DNA of 33,214 nt from Occallatibacter sp. (GTDB taxonomy: Bacteria > Acidobacteriota > Terriglobia > Terriglobales > Acidobacteriaceae), in contig JARLFZ010000040.1 in the NCBI GenBank assembly GCA_031296305.1, positions 1 to 33,214 of the forward strand. The letters are read 5' to 3'. Every line of letters starts with the position of its first letter. Within the stretch, counting starts at the first letter, position 1. The notes below the pieces were generated by a model, which saw nothing but the letters and a program-made list of their open reading frames with translations, was not told the origin of the DNA and ran no database searches. A program made the position numbers and the translations under genes. Below, in pieces: positions 1 through 6,932 of the stretch.

Positions 1-174
1 AGCGGCGCGAAAGTAGTTGATGATCTCGCTCTCCGCCTGCTGGCGCGGCACATCGAGATCGCGCTTGATGCGGTATTCCGCAGGAATGCTCGCAAATAAA
101 TCGTCAATCGACCCCGCGCCAATCTCGGCCAGCATCGCGCGGCGCTCTTCGTCGGATTTGGGGAGATAACGCAT
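1..174 (-). CDS. gcvPA: Glycine dehydrogenase (decarboxylating) subunit 1, N-terminal part
   Basis: Only the first 58 codons are in the window; the gene runs off the left edge. The protein begins [15 protein letters not shown] and continues with [18 protein letters not shown], which is the usual start of the alpha half of the two-subunit P-protein of the glycine cleavage system. That enzyme is a PLP-dependent cytoplasmic decarboxylase that loads the aminomethyl group of glycine onto the lipoyl arm of GcvH. The gcvH gene lies just upstream on the same strand, 148 bases away, which supports the call. The PLP lysine is in the partner subunit (GcvPB), outside the window. The ATG is at 174-172. 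Confidence 0.88.
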   Translation of the reverse strand, partial: MRYLPKSDEERRAMLAEIGAGSIDDLFASIPAEYRIKRDLDVPRQQAESEIINYFRAA

Positions 175-180
175 AACAGC

Positions 181-326
181 TTCTAGCTCCTAGCTTCTAG
201 CCTCTAGCTAAAAGCGGAAAGAACAGATAAGGCCCACAGATAACTCGAAAACGTTCCGGGAAAAACCAAGCCGCTTCCAGCCGCAACCCACGAGCTAGAG
301 GCTAGGAGCTAGAAGCTAGCAGCTAC
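181..326. repeat. Inverted pair of heptamer arrays between gcvH and gcvPA
   Basis: Two blocks of degenerate heptamers of the form AGCTAG(A/G/C) face each other: one at 181-210 and its reverse complement at about 293-325, separated by about 80 bases. Transcribed, they could pair as a long imperfect stem. The right block reaches into the end of gcvH and its last bases contain the gcvH stop codon (TAG, 325-323). The origin is unknown; similar short decayed arrays occur in the next two gaps. Confidence 0.75.
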
Positions 327-709
327 GTTGTTTCTTCCGCAACAAACGCCTCATACGCCGCCGCATCGAGCAACCCGGCCACATCGCCCGGATCAGCCAG
401 CTCTACCTTGATGATCCACGTGCCGTGCGCGTCCTGGTTGATCTTATCCGGCTCGGTCTTCAGCGCCTCGTTCACCGCGGTCACTTTGCCGCTGACCGGC
501 GAATAAAGATCGCTGACGGCCTTCACGCTCTCGACAGACCCGAAGGTGGCGTTGGCAGTCACCGTATCGCCCACCTTGGGCGCGTCCACGTAGACGATGT
601 CGCCGAGCGAGTTCTGCGCGTAATCCGTAATGCCAATCGAGCCGATGTTGCCTTCGACCGAAATCCATTCATGCTCACGGGTATAACGATAATTCTTGGG
701 ATAAGCCAT
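323..709 (-). CDS. gcvH: Glycine cleavage system H protein
   Basis: A 128-residue lipoyl carrier that shuttles the methylamine group from the P-protein to the T-protein during glycine cleavage in the cytoplasm. The lipoylation motif is intact at residues 59-66 (VESVKAVS) with the modified lysine at K63, and the family start YTREHEWI is at residues 9-16. The length is normal for GcvH (about 125-130). The ATG at 709-707 is preceded by a good ribosome site (AAGGAG on the minus strand near 720). gcvPA follows downstream on the same strand, so the two are probably co-transcribed. The stop codon lies inside a heptamer repeat array, so the last codons may have been reshaped by the repeat; the carboxy end is still of usual length. 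Confidence 0.96.
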   Translation of the reverse strand: MAYPKNYRYTREHEWISVEGNIGSIGITDYAQNSLGDIVYVDAPKVGDTVTANATFGSVESVKAVSDLYSPVSGKVTAVNEALKTEPDKINQDAHGTWIIKVELADPGDVAGLLDAAAYEAFVAEETT

Positions 710-774
710 GGCGGTTTTGCTCCTTGGGAATACTGCGAAATATTAGTCTAAGCGGTAGGGGCCGGAAGACGAAA

Positions 775-894
775 ACAGGGAACAAGGGATCAAGGGAAAA
801 AGGGAACAAGGAAACGGGACGACGAAAACTCCCGATCATCGCAATACCCCTTTGTCTTCTTGTTCCCTCGGTCCCTTGTCCCCTTGTTCCCTGT
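775..894. repeat. 36-nt inverted repeat of CAAGGGA-type units
   Basis: The left arm at 775-810 and the right arm at 859-894 are reverse complements at 31 of 36 positions, with a 48-base loop. Each arm is itself made of 8-9-base units of the type AACAAGGG. The right arm ends two bases before the truB stop codon. As RNA it would form one long hairpin between truB and gcvH, and could stop or stabilise transcripts. There is no T-run, so a standard terminator is not supported. Confidence 0.8.
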
Positions 895-896
895 CT

Positions 897-1811
897 TTAC
901 CCCATCACCACCACCGGCTGAAACAGCGTTCCCGCCACTCGTTTGGCGATTGCGGCCAGCTCCCGCGGTCCCGCGAACACCTTTACCAGCGACGCCCCAG
1001 AGAACTCCGGCAGATTGGCCTGCGCGCCGTTCCGCAACCGCCCCAGCGACATCGTGTCGGCGGTGACGGAAGGCATTTCCGGCAGCAATAAGCGCGGATG
1101 CACGCATACAGCGTCAATATTAGCGGCGAGCGTCGCGTTGCCCGCGCCGGGATTGCCAACCAGCGCTTCCAACTCCTCCAATGTGTGCGCGTCTTCCAGC
1201 GCAAACATGCCGGCCCGCGTGCGCCGCAATCGGCTCAGATGCGCTCCGCATCCCAGCTCCTGCCCCAGCTCGTGTGCCACCGACCGCACGTATCCGCCGG
1301 AGCTGATATCGATGGTGAAGCTGGCCGCGGGTCCCTCCAGCGCCAGAATCTCAAAGGCATCAATGCGAATCCGCACCGGCTTCAATTCCACCGGCTTGCC
1401 TTCGCGCGCCCGCTTGTACGCCGGCTGGCCGTCAACCTTCTTGGCCGAGAACTGCGGCGGCATCTGCTCGATTTCGCCATGAAACCGCTCCGCCGCCGCT
1501 CGCACCCGGTCCAAAGTAATAGCCGTCGACCTCTCCGGCCAGCAGTCCGGTCCCGCCGGCTCGCCGTCCGCGTCGTAAGTGTCGGTCGCAAAACCGAAGC
1601 GAATGTCTCCGCAATAGCATTTTTCAGCCGCCGAAAAATACTGCGCCAGCCGCGTGTATTTGCCCATCAGCAGCGGAAGCACTCCGGTCGCCATAGGGTC
1701 CAGCGTGCCCAAATGTCCAATCGACCGCTCCCCGGTGATTCGCCGCAGCCGGTTCACCACATCGTGGCTGGTCATTCCGCCTGGTTTGTCGATAACAAGA
1801 AGCCCGTTCAC
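897..1811 (-). CDS. truB: tRNA pseudouridine(55) synthase
   Basis: TruB converts U55 in the T-loop of tRNAs to pseudouridine. The 304-residue protein starts MNGLLVIDKPGGMTSHDVV, the classical TruB start, and has the catalytic motif GHLGTLDPMATGVLPL with the nucleophile Asp at residue 38. Later family blocks (FRGEIEQ-like FHGEIEQMPPQFSAKK, and GGYVRSVAHELG) are present. The start codon is GTG (1811-1809); the nearby ATG two bases upstream is out of frame. The last residues (KVFAGPRELAAIAKRVAGTLFQPVVVMG) look like the PUA-like end of a normal TruB. The gene is followed on the same strand by gcvH, across a repeat hairpin, so a shared transcript is possible but not shown. Confidence 0.96.
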   Translation of the reverse strand: MNGLLVIDKPGGMTSHDVVNRLRRITGERSIGHLGTLDPMATGVLPLLMGKYTRLAQYFSAAEKCYCGDIRFGFATDTYDADGEPAGPDCWPERSTAITLDRVRAAAERFHGEIEQMPPQFSAKKVDGQPAYKRAREGKPVELKPVRIRIDAFEILALEGPAASFTIDISSGGYVRSVAHELGQELGCGAHLSRLRRTRAGMFALEDAHTLEELEALVGNPGAGNATLAANIDAVCVHPRLLLPEMPSVTADTMSLGRLRNGAQANLPEFSGASLVKVFAGPRELAAIAKRVAGTLFQPVVVMG

Positions 1812-1879
1812 ATCAACACTCTAGTCCGCGTGGCTCTCCTTGCCAACTTGCCCGGCGAACGACGAATCTAGAAACGAGC

Positions 1880-1951
1880 GGAGTTAGCGGGGTTGGCGGA
1901 GCTAGCGGAGTTAGCGGGGTTGGCGGAGCTAGCGGAGTTAGTGGGTTTGGC
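1880..1951. repeat. 27-bp tandem repeat made of 9-bp units
   Basis: Two exact 27-bp copies (1880-1906 and 1907-1933) and an 18-bp decayed third copy (1934-1951) sit between the divergent truB and CHAD genes. Each copy consists of three 9-mers: GGAGTTAGC, GGGGTTGGC and GGAGCTAGC. Both strands are open through the array because 9 is a multiple of three, so apparent small reading frames here are artefacts. It occupies the space where both promoters must lie. Confidence 0.9.
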
Positions 1952-1974
1952 ACGCGGTGAGAGACTAGAACTGG

Positions 1975-2805
1975 ATGGCCGGCGAACTGGAACGCGTGCG
2001 AAAGGCGTTGCGCGAGCTCGGCAAATCGCTCGAGAGCTTGCACGGCGAATCCGCGCCCAACGACGTGCACAAACTGCGCACGGCTTCGCGGCGGGTTGAA
2101 GCCATTGCCGGCGTACTCCAGGCCGCTGGCGGCAAGAAATCGCGGCGCCTCGTCAAAGCCATCGAGCCGGTGCGCAAGGCGGCCGGCGGCGTGCGCGATA
2201 TGGACGTGCTGCTGGCGGACGCGCGCAAGCTGGCCCGGTATCGCGATGGCGAATCGCTGAACCATTTGCTTGCCCATCTGAAAACTTCGCGGCAGCAGAA
2301 TGCGGCGGAGTTGCAGCACGCGCTGCACCACCGGCGCAAGGCCGTGCTCCAAGATCTCAAGGAGTATTCCAAGTTTGTCGCGTCGGTTGCGAAGCACGCC
2401 AAATCGGCTTCGCGCTCAGGCGCCGACGCAAACCAAAGCCAGGAAAAAATTCACAGTTCTGCCATGGACGTGATGCGCGAGCTGGGCGATTGGACGCCTC
2501 TCGATGCCGAGAATCTGCATGCGTTCCGGCTGAAGGTGAAGCAACTGCGCTACACTCTGCAACTCGACGAGCAGGCCGACGCCGCCCTGGTGGAAGCGCT
2601 GGGCGACGTGCAGCGCCGCATCGGCGACTGGCACGACTGGCACCAACTAGAGGAGATTGCGCGCCAGGTGCTCGTCCTCGAAGAAGACCGCGCGCTGCTC
2701 GACCGCATCGGCGAAACCGTCAAGCGCAGATTCGATCGCGCGCTTACATCCGCCAATGCCCTGCGCGGAAAATATCTGAACATACCCCCGGCGATGGGCG
2801 CCTGA
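1975..2805 (+). CDS. CHAD domain-containing protein
   Basis: A 276-residue helical protein made almost entirely of a CHAD domain (conserved histidine alpha-helical domain). Visible family features are VHKLRTASRRVEAI (residues 33-46), the HAFRLKVKQLRYTLQ block (about 183-197) and LGDVQRRIGDWHDW (about 210-223), with the conserved basic and histidine residues thought to bind polyphosphate or other polyanions. CHAD proteins are known to bind polyphosphate granules; an enzymatic role is not established. No CYTH domain is attached. The ATG at 1975 is chosen because the domain begins soon after it; the upstream sequence is a tandem repeat. The gene stands alone, divergent from truB and convergent with folE. 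Confidence 0.88.
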   Translation: MAGELERVRKALRELGKSLESLHGESAPNDVHKLRTASRRVEAIAGVLQAAGGKKSRRLVKAIEPVRKAAGGVRDMDVLLADARKLARYRDGESLNHLLAHLKTSRQQNAAELQHALHHRRKAVLQDLKEYSKFVASVAKHAKSASRSGADANQSQEKIHSSAMDVMRELGDWTPLDAENLHAFRLKVKQLRYTLQLDEQADAALVEALGDVQRRIGDWHDWHQLEEIARQVLVLEEDRALLDRIGETVKRRFDRALTSANALRGKYLNIPPAMGA

Positions 2806-2862
2806 AGCCGATAAGAATTGCCGCGGCTAAGAATTTATCCGCAAGCTGCGCATCCGAGTAGC

Positions 2863-2958
2863 GCCGGTCTCCAGACCGGCTGTACTGGCGGCGTCCACGC
2901 CGCCAGAGGCCCGCGTGCGGGCCAGGAGGCCCACACGACAGCCGACCTGGAGGTCGGC
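2863..2958. repeat. Cluster of four GC-rich perfect hairpins
   Basis: Four palindromes follow each other between the convergent CHAD and folE genes: 2863-2880 (GCCGGTCT, 2-base loop), 2887-2904 (GGCGGCGT, 2-base loop), 2908-2923 (GGCCCGC, 2-base loop) and 2941-2958 (GCCGACCT, 2-base loop). Stems are 7-8 bp with no mismatches. This is the form of an extragenic palindromic repeat family. It may also end transcription from both sides, although no T-runs follow. Confidence 0.85.
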
Positions 2959-2981
2959 GGTACCTATGTACGGATGAACTC

Positions 2982-3614
2982 TTAAGCCGACCCGGCGCCA
3001 ACTGGCCGCACCAGCGACAGAAACTCCGCACGGGTTTCCTTCTGCCGGAAGCAGCCCAGCATAGCGCTGGTGACCGTCGAAGAATTCTGCTTTTCAATAC
3101 CGCGCATCATCATGCACAGGTGCCGCGCTTCGATCACCACGCCCACTCCCTGCGGCGCAATGGCCTCCTCAATCGAATCCGCAATCTGCCGCGTCAGCCG
3201 CTCCTGCACCTGCAAACGGCGCGCGAACACCTCCACGAGCCGCGCAATCTTGCTGAGCCCGACGACCTTGCCCTTGGGAATGTAGGCCACGTGCACTCTG
3301 CCGAAGAAGGGCAGCATGTGGTGCTCGCACAGCGAGAACATCTCGATGTCCCTCACGATCACCATCTCGTCGTAATCCACCTCGAACAGCGCGTCACGCA
3401 AAATCTGCGCGGGATCCTGCTCGTATCCTTTGGTGAGGAAGGCCAGCGCTTTCTCCGCGCGCTCCGGTGTCGCGCGCAAGCCGTCGCGATCGGGATCTTC
3501 ACCCAGGCGCGAGAGAATCTCGCGGTACATCTCCTGCGTCGTGTACGCGCTCAGTCCCTCGCTGGCCTCAATCGCTTTCCGTACGGGGTCACTTACAACA
3601 ATCGGGTGTGCCAT
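2982..3614 (-). CDS. folE: GTP cyclohydrolase I
   Basis: Type I GTP cyclohydrolase, which opens the imidazole ring of GTP to give 7,8-dihydroneopterin triphosphate, the first step towards folate, biopterin and queuosine precursors. The 210-residue protein has the zinc site: Cys96 and His99 in [13 protein letters not shown] and Cys167 in [10 protein letters not shown]; the substrate loop [12 protein letters not shown] is at 45-56. The length is normal. It is the last gene of a three-gene minus-strand operon, starting six bases after the stop of the PTPS-like gene at 3621-4031. Its pairing with two PTPS-like genes suggests a reduced pterin product beyond folate. The ATG is at 3614-3612. Confidence 0.96.
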   Translation of the reverse strand: MAHPIVVSDPVRKAIEASEGLSAYTTQEMYREILSRLGEDPDRDGLRATPERAEKALAFLTKGYEQDPAQILRDALFEVDYDEMVIVRDIEMFSLCEHHMLPFFGRVHVAYIPKGKVVGLSKIARLVEVFARRLQVQERLTRQIADSIEEAIAPQGVGVVIEARHLCMMMRGIEKQNSSTVTSAMLGCFRQKETRAEFLSLVRPVGAGSA

Positions 3615-3620
3615 CGCTCG

Positions 3621-4031
3621 TTATCCTCTCGCCCAACACTCAAAGAAATTGTTTTCCGTCTCTTCCACGCGGACGTATTCCAGTTCTCCCGCCGGCAACG
3701 CGTCGCGTAACAAATCAAAAATCGCCTGGCAAAAATTCTCCGTCGTGGGTACGCGATCCGCAAACAGGGTATCGAGATTCAGATTGGTGTGATCGAAGCG
3801 CTGCAAAATGCGTTCGTCGACCGTCCGATCCAGCGCCACCAGATCGACCACCATCCCCGTCGCGGGATCAACCGCGCCGCCCACCAGCACCTCGACAAAA
3901 TAATTGTGCCCATGGCCGTGCGCGTTGTTGCACTTTCCATACGCCGCGCGATTTTCTTCTGCGGTCAGAGCCTCCGCATGCAGCCGGTGGCTGGCGCTGA
4001 CCAAATAGCGGCGCCCGAAGTAGGCCTTCAC
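3621..4031 (-). CDS. 6-pyruvoyltetrahydropterin synthase / QueD family protein (copy B)
   Basis: A 136-residue member of the PTPS/QueD fold, which acts on dihydroneopterin triphosphate made by FolE. The motif YGKCNNAHGHGHNY (residues 36-49) carries the catalytic cysteine and two zinc histidines with the six-residue C-to-H spacing typical of eukaryotic-type PTPS; the first zinc histidine is in SASHRLH near residue 15. The FDHTNLN block (Asp/His of the triad) and VPTTEN plus VEETENN (pterin-anchoring glutamate) are all present, so the protein should be active. It overlaps the upstream paralogue by four bases (ATGA), which points to coupled translation. It is either a biopterin-type PTPS or a 6-carboxytetrahydropterin synthase; the sequence alone does not settle which. 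Confidence 0.9.
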   Translation of the reverse strand: MKAYFGRRYLVSASHRLHAEALTAEENRAAYGKCNNAHGHGHNYFVEVLVGGAVDPATGMVVDLVALDRTVDERILQRFDHTNLNLDTLFADRVPTTENFCQAIFDLLRDALPAGELEYVRVEETENNFFECWARG

Positions 4032-4447
4032 GCCTCACCTCGATATTCCGCGAAGATCTCCGGCGTCTCGTAAACGCGAATCCGCGTCAATTTCGCGCCG
4101 CCCGCACTGTTAATCGCCGGCTCCAGCCGTTTCCATGCCGCAACGGCGATGTTCTCCGTGGTCGGATTTGTGTTTTTGAACTCCGGCGTCTCGAGATTCA
4201 GATGCCTGTGATCGTACGCCGAAAGCACCTCGCGCTCCATCACGTCTTTGAGCCACTTCAGATCGACCACGAATCCGGTCATGGCATCGGGTTCGCCCGC
4301 CACGGTCACTTCCAGCGTGTAATTGTGCCCGTGCCCATTGCGATTCGCGCAGCGGCCGAAGACCCGCTCGTTCTTCTCCGCGGGCCAGGCCTCGTTCCAG
4401 TAATAGTGCGATGCGGAAAACGTCGCCCGCCGCGTCAAGAAGATCAT
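4028..4447 (-). CDS. 6-pyruvoyltetrahydropterin synthase / QueD family protein (copy A)
   Basis: The first gene of the pterin operon, 139 residues, paralogous to copy B next to it. The signature FGRCANRNGHGHNYTLEV (from about residue 30) includes the catalytic Cys and the HGH zinc ligands; SASHYYW supplies the third ligand. YDHRHLN, NPTTENIA and VYETPEIFAEY complete the active site. The Cys-to-HGH spacing and the words FGxCxNxNGHGHNY are closest to animal-type PTPS, which makes 6-pyruvoyltetrahydropterin, rather than to short-spaced QueD. Two complete copies in tandem suggest two different activities on the FolE product, or a heteromeric enzyme. The start ATG (4447-4445) has a plausible ribosome site (GAAGGGAT) upstream. 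Confidence 0.9.
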   Translation of the reverse strand: MIFLTRRATFSASHYYWNEAWPAEKNERVFGRCANRNGHGHNYTLEVTVAGEPDAMTGFVVDLKWLKDVMEREVLSAYDHRHLNLETPEFKNTNPTTENIAVAAWKRLEPAINSAGGAKLTRIRVYETPEIFAEYRGEA

Positions 4448-4530
4448 GTGATCCCTTCATTTCAACAAGATGCCCGAATCCCATTATGGTTTCATGAAAT
4501 CGGCGTCGGCTTCGTGCGGCCACAAGAACA

Positions 4531-4559
4531 TTGACAGCGATGAAAAAGAGTGCCATCCT
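4531..4559 (+). promoter_or_regulatory. Possible promoter of the small RNA
   Basis: A perfect -35 hexamer TTGACA (4531-4536) is followed after 17 bases by CATCCT (4554-4559), a weak -10. Transcription would start near 4566, at the foot of the stem described for the RNA. The -10 is poor, so this is tentative. Confidence 0.4.
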
Positions 4560-4565
4560 TATGAC

Positions 4566-4666
4566 ACTGAAAGGTTGAGGCTTGGAAGGAACACGCTACC
4601 CAGGCACAGATACCTTTCATAAACACCCTGAAAGGGTCACTCTTCGAGTGGCCCTTTCGCTTTTTT
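4566..4666 (+). ncRNA. Putative structured small RNA or attenuator
   Basis: An outer 8-bp stem pairs 4568-4575 (TGAAAGGT) with 4612-4619 (ACCTTTCA). Inside it a 6-bp stem pairs GCTTGG (about 4580-4585) with CCAGGC (about 4600-4605) around the loop AAGGAACACGCTAC. A strong rho-independent terminator follows at 4630-4666. The 3' strand of the outer stem could instead pair with TGAAAGGG (4629-4636), which is the left arm of the terminator; that switch is the layout of a riboswitch or attenuator. No plus-strand gene lies downstream, so a free sRNA of about 100 nt is the simpler reading. It matches no RNA family I recognise; I compared it mentally with SRP RNA because of its GGAAGGAA stretch but the pairing does not fit. 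Confidence 0.45.
4630..4666 (+). terminator. Rho-independent terminator
   Basis: A near-perfect 13-bp stem (GAAAGGGTCACTC with GAGTGGCCCTTTC, one G-T pair) is followed by GC and six T on the plus strand. It overlaps the last codons of the minus-strand gene ending at 4637. The T-run is on the plus strand, so it ends a plus-strand transcript. Confidence 0.8.
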
Positions 4667-5101
4667 GAGTCCCGGCCTGCCATCTCCCTTTGGAATTACT
4701 GAAAATAGATCCGCATACGGATACCGGCCAGTGCATTCAAATACCGCTTCGTCATGTACCAGGTTCCCGTTGTGGTCCATTCTCTGATCGGGATTGCGCA
4801 TGATCGATGATGAAGCCGAAAAATTGACCTGGGAAGAATCCGAAAAGGCGCTTTGAATCTGCTCCAGCACCTGATCGATCGTATAACCATCCCTTACACA
4901 TCTGCTCCTATAAAGATGCGCGCCGTGGAACACGATTTCGGGAAGTAGCGCTGGGAAACCCCTTTCGGCGCGGGCTTCGTTGATACCGGCGAGCTGTTCA
5001 GCCGTAAAGAATCCGATCTTTACGGCCCTCGGTCTCAAGCCAGATCGAGCCTCGGCAAGATTGCGGCGTATTTTCCTGAGACCATCGGCATAAAGCGGCA
5101 A
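4637..5101 (-). CDS. Conserved hypothetical protein
   Basis: A 154-residue protein of unknown function. Its centre (FFTAEQLAGINEARAERGFP, then EIVFHGAHLYRSR, then DGYTIDQVLEQIQSAF) and its end (MDHNGNLVHDEAVFECTGRYP followed by LFSVIPKGD) resemble a family of hypothetical proteins I remember from proteobacterial genomes, so it is probably a real gene; this is from memory, not a search. It has no signal peptide or membrane segment and seems soluble. It starts 26 bases after the glycosyltransferase gene on the same strand and may share its transcript. Its 3' end overlaps the plus-strand terminator hairpin at 4630-4666. Confidence 0.7.
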   Translation of the reverse strand: MPLYADGLRKIRRNLAEARSGLRPRAVKIGFFTAEQLAGINEARAERGFPALLPEIVFHGAHLYRSRCVRDGYTIDQVLEQIQSAFSDSSQVNFSASSSIMRNPDQRMDHNGNLVHDEAVFECTGRYPYADLFSVIPKGDGRPGLKKAKGPLEE

Positions 5102-5127
5102 AGTGAGAATGAGTTTAACTCAATTCT

Positions 5128-6351
5128 CTACGGCCTGTACTCCCGCCCCTTCCAGCTTACGCGCTTCAAAATCCGGTGCTGAAACCAGCTTCGATAGAGC
5201 AGCACCACAAACAGCGGCAGCCCCAGCGGCGAAATTGCGCAATCGAGAAACGGAAAATTCGACTTTGCCACCCGCCTGTAAAACCGGAACAATGTGCGTA
5301 GCCAAAGCAGAGCCAGAATCCATCCCGCGCCCAGCCACTCCAGGCCATGCGCGCCCAGCCGCGCGTTCCACAGTTCGAAGGCCAACACCGGCAGTCCAAA
5401 CAGCAGAAAAATATCTACTGCCCTGAAGATCGCCAGCGTCAGCGCGTTGTTGAACAGCAACTTCAAATTCTTGGTCCAGCCTTCGACCATGGCCGCGGTC
5501 GTGCGATACATGCGCGCCGCCACAATATCGTCCGCATACCGGAAACGCAATCCCACCCGGCGCCGCTTGGCCAGCACTGCCAGCGCCACATCTTCAAGCA
5601 CCTCGCCGGCTACGCTCGCGTGCCCTCCTAGCTTGCGATACGCCTCCCGCTCCACCAGCAGAAACTGTCCGTTGGCCGCCGCAATGCGCTGCGCCGGATC
5701 GGAAACCTTGGCCGGCGGATACGCCAGCGCCAGCTCGCAAAACACCAGCGGCATCAGCGACCGCTGCGCGAGCCCCATCACAATCTGCCGCGGCGAGTAG
5801 CTCAACATGCCCACCTTGTTCCGCTCCGCCTCATGCATGGCATGGCGCAGGCCGCCCGGCTCGTGAATGGTGTCCGCATCGGTAAAGAGCAGCCAGCGCC
5901 CGCGCGCCCGCCGCGCCGCCGTCCAGACGGCGTTGTTCTTCCCCGTCCATTCCCGCCCCAATTGGCCCGCCTCCAGTTTCTCCGCAGCGATAACCGTGAC
6001 TCCCGCAAAACCGCGCGCAATCGCGGCCGTCCGGTCAGTCGAGCCGTCGTCCACCACGATCAGATCCCAATCCTCGCCCAGCCCAAAAATCTCTTCCGAC
6101 TGGCTGACCAGCGATTTCAGGCAGTCGCCCAGGCAATCCTCCTCGTTCCGCGCCGGAACAATCACCGTCAGTTCGATCAGCTCCTCAGGCTCCGGCTGAT
6201 CGAAAACCGTCCCCGGAACCGCCTTGGCCGCCCATTCGCGCCAGTCCGCCGTCGGCGGTGCAGCCTCCGCCGGATCACCGAGACCCAGCACCGGCTTCCA
6301 ACTGCCCGATCCACTACCCGACCTTGGCAAACCCGGCTTATCGCTCTCCAT
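5128..6351 (-). CDS. GT2 family glycosyltransferase, HpnB-like
   Basis: A 407-residue membrane-bound family 2 glycosyltransferase. The GT-A domain has TVIVPARNEEDCLGDCL (62-78), the nucleotide-sugar motif VVDDGSTDRT (99-108), a GREWTGKNNAVW block (132-143) and the DxD-type motif FTDADT (156-161); a QxxRW-like acceptor region is around GEVLEDVAL (about 244). About three hydrophobic helices close the protein (from about 311). The WTGK block and the terminal helices are most like the hopanoid-associated transferase HpnB, but no other hopanoid gene is in view, so the acceptor is not known. The first 50 residues are low-complexity and could be over-extended. It precedes the hypothetical gene at 4637-5101. 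Confidence 0.82.
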   Translation of the reverse strand: MESDKPGLPRSGSGSGSWKPVLGLGDPAEAAPPTADWREWAAKAVPGTVFDQPEPEELIELTVIVPARNEEDCLGDCLKSLVSQSEEIFGLGEDWDLIVVDDGSTDRTAAIARGFAGVTVIAAEKLEAGQLGREWTGKNNAVWTAARRARGRWLLFTDADTIHEPGGLRHAMHEAERNKVGMLSYSPRQIVMGLAQRSLMPLVFCELALAYPPAKVSDPAQRIAAANGQFLLVEREAYRKLGGHASVAGEVLEDVALAVLAKRRRVGLRFRYADDIVAARMYRTTAAMVEGWTKNLKLLFNNALTLAIFRAVDIFLLFGLPVLAFELWNARLGAHGLEWLGAGWILALLWLRTLFRFYRRVAKSNFPFLDCAISPLGLPLFVVLLYRSWFQHRILKRVSWKGREYRP

Positions 6352-6399
6352 CGTGACTCACCGTTTTCATCTTGCCCTTTCGCTCCGTATTATAAGGAT

Positions 6400-6891
6400 G
6401 TGCGGTTTCCTCGTATCTTGATCTGGGTTCTTCTTGCGCCCCTCGCGCTTATCGCAGCGTGCAACCGCGGCGCGCATCCGGCCCAAACCGGCAAGGCCGC
6501 GCCCGACTTTACGATCTCCGACGGCAAAACCACCGTGCATCTGGCCAGCTACCGCGGCCAGGTAGTGCTCTTGAACTTCTGGGCCAGTTGGTGCATGCCT
6601 TGCGTGGAAGAATTGCCGTCGCTGCTGACGCTTCACCACGAGCAGCCCAACCTGACGATTGTCGCCGTCAGCGTCGACGAGGATCCCGACGCGTATTCCC
6701 GCTTCATCCTCCGTCATCACGTCGATCTCATCACGGTGCGCGACCCATCGGAGTCCACGGCGCAGCTCTACCACACCGACATGTGGCCTGAAACCTACTT
6801 GATCGACCGCAACGGCATCATCCGCCGCAAATTCGTAGGCCCCCAGGACTGGACCAGCACCGAGATCCGCAAATATCTGAACACTCTGTAA
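6400..6891 (+). CDS. TlpA-like thioredoxin lipoprotein
   Basis: A 163-residue redoxin anchored in a membrane. The start is taken as GTG at 6400, because it gives a textbook lipoprotein signal (MRFPRILIWVLLAPLALIAAC) with the lipidated cysteine at residue 21; the ATG two bases earlier is in another frame and ends after seven codons. The thioredoxin domain has FWASWCMPCVEELP with the redox pair C65/C68, the SVDEDPDAY strand, and the cis-proline strand WPETYLIDRNG. It probably reduces disulfides in the periplasm, for example in cytochrome maturation. A -10-like TATTAT (6389-6394) sits so close to the start that the mRNA may have almost no leader. It is divergent from the glycosyltransferase gene. 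Confidence 0.87.
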   Translation: MRFPRILIWVLLAPLALIAACNRGAHPAQTGKAAPDFTISDGKTTVHLASYRGQVVLLNFWASWCMPCVEELPSLLTLHHEQPNLTIVAVSVDEDPDAYSRFILRHHVDLITVRDPSESTAQLYHTDMWPETYLIDRNGIIRRKFVGPQDWTSTEIRKYLNTL

Positions 6892-6932
6892 GCCCGCGGC
6901 CCGGCCACCCCGGTCGCTGCTATTCTTTCAGT

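Noticed and set aside
1098..1871. A 257-codon plus-strand open frame
   Set aside because: It is antisense to truB and shows no family features; truB is certain.
1893..2397. Open frames through the 27-bp repeats on both strands
   Set aside because: Nine-base units keep frames open by chance; the peptides are simple repeats and the rest overlaps the CHAD gene antisense.
181..2958. A CRISPR array in the repeat-rich gaps
   Set aside because: Units are 7-27 bp with no unique spacers of regular length, and no cas genes are present.
4566..4666. SRP RNA (4.5S) as an identity for the structured RNA
   Set aside because: A GGAAGGAA stretch recalls the SRP tetraloop, but the bases around it do not form the required closing stem and the AGCAG side is missing.
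4492..4683. A 63-codon minus-strand frame
   Set aside because: It runs through the terminator hairpin and the small-RNA region and has no recognisable content.
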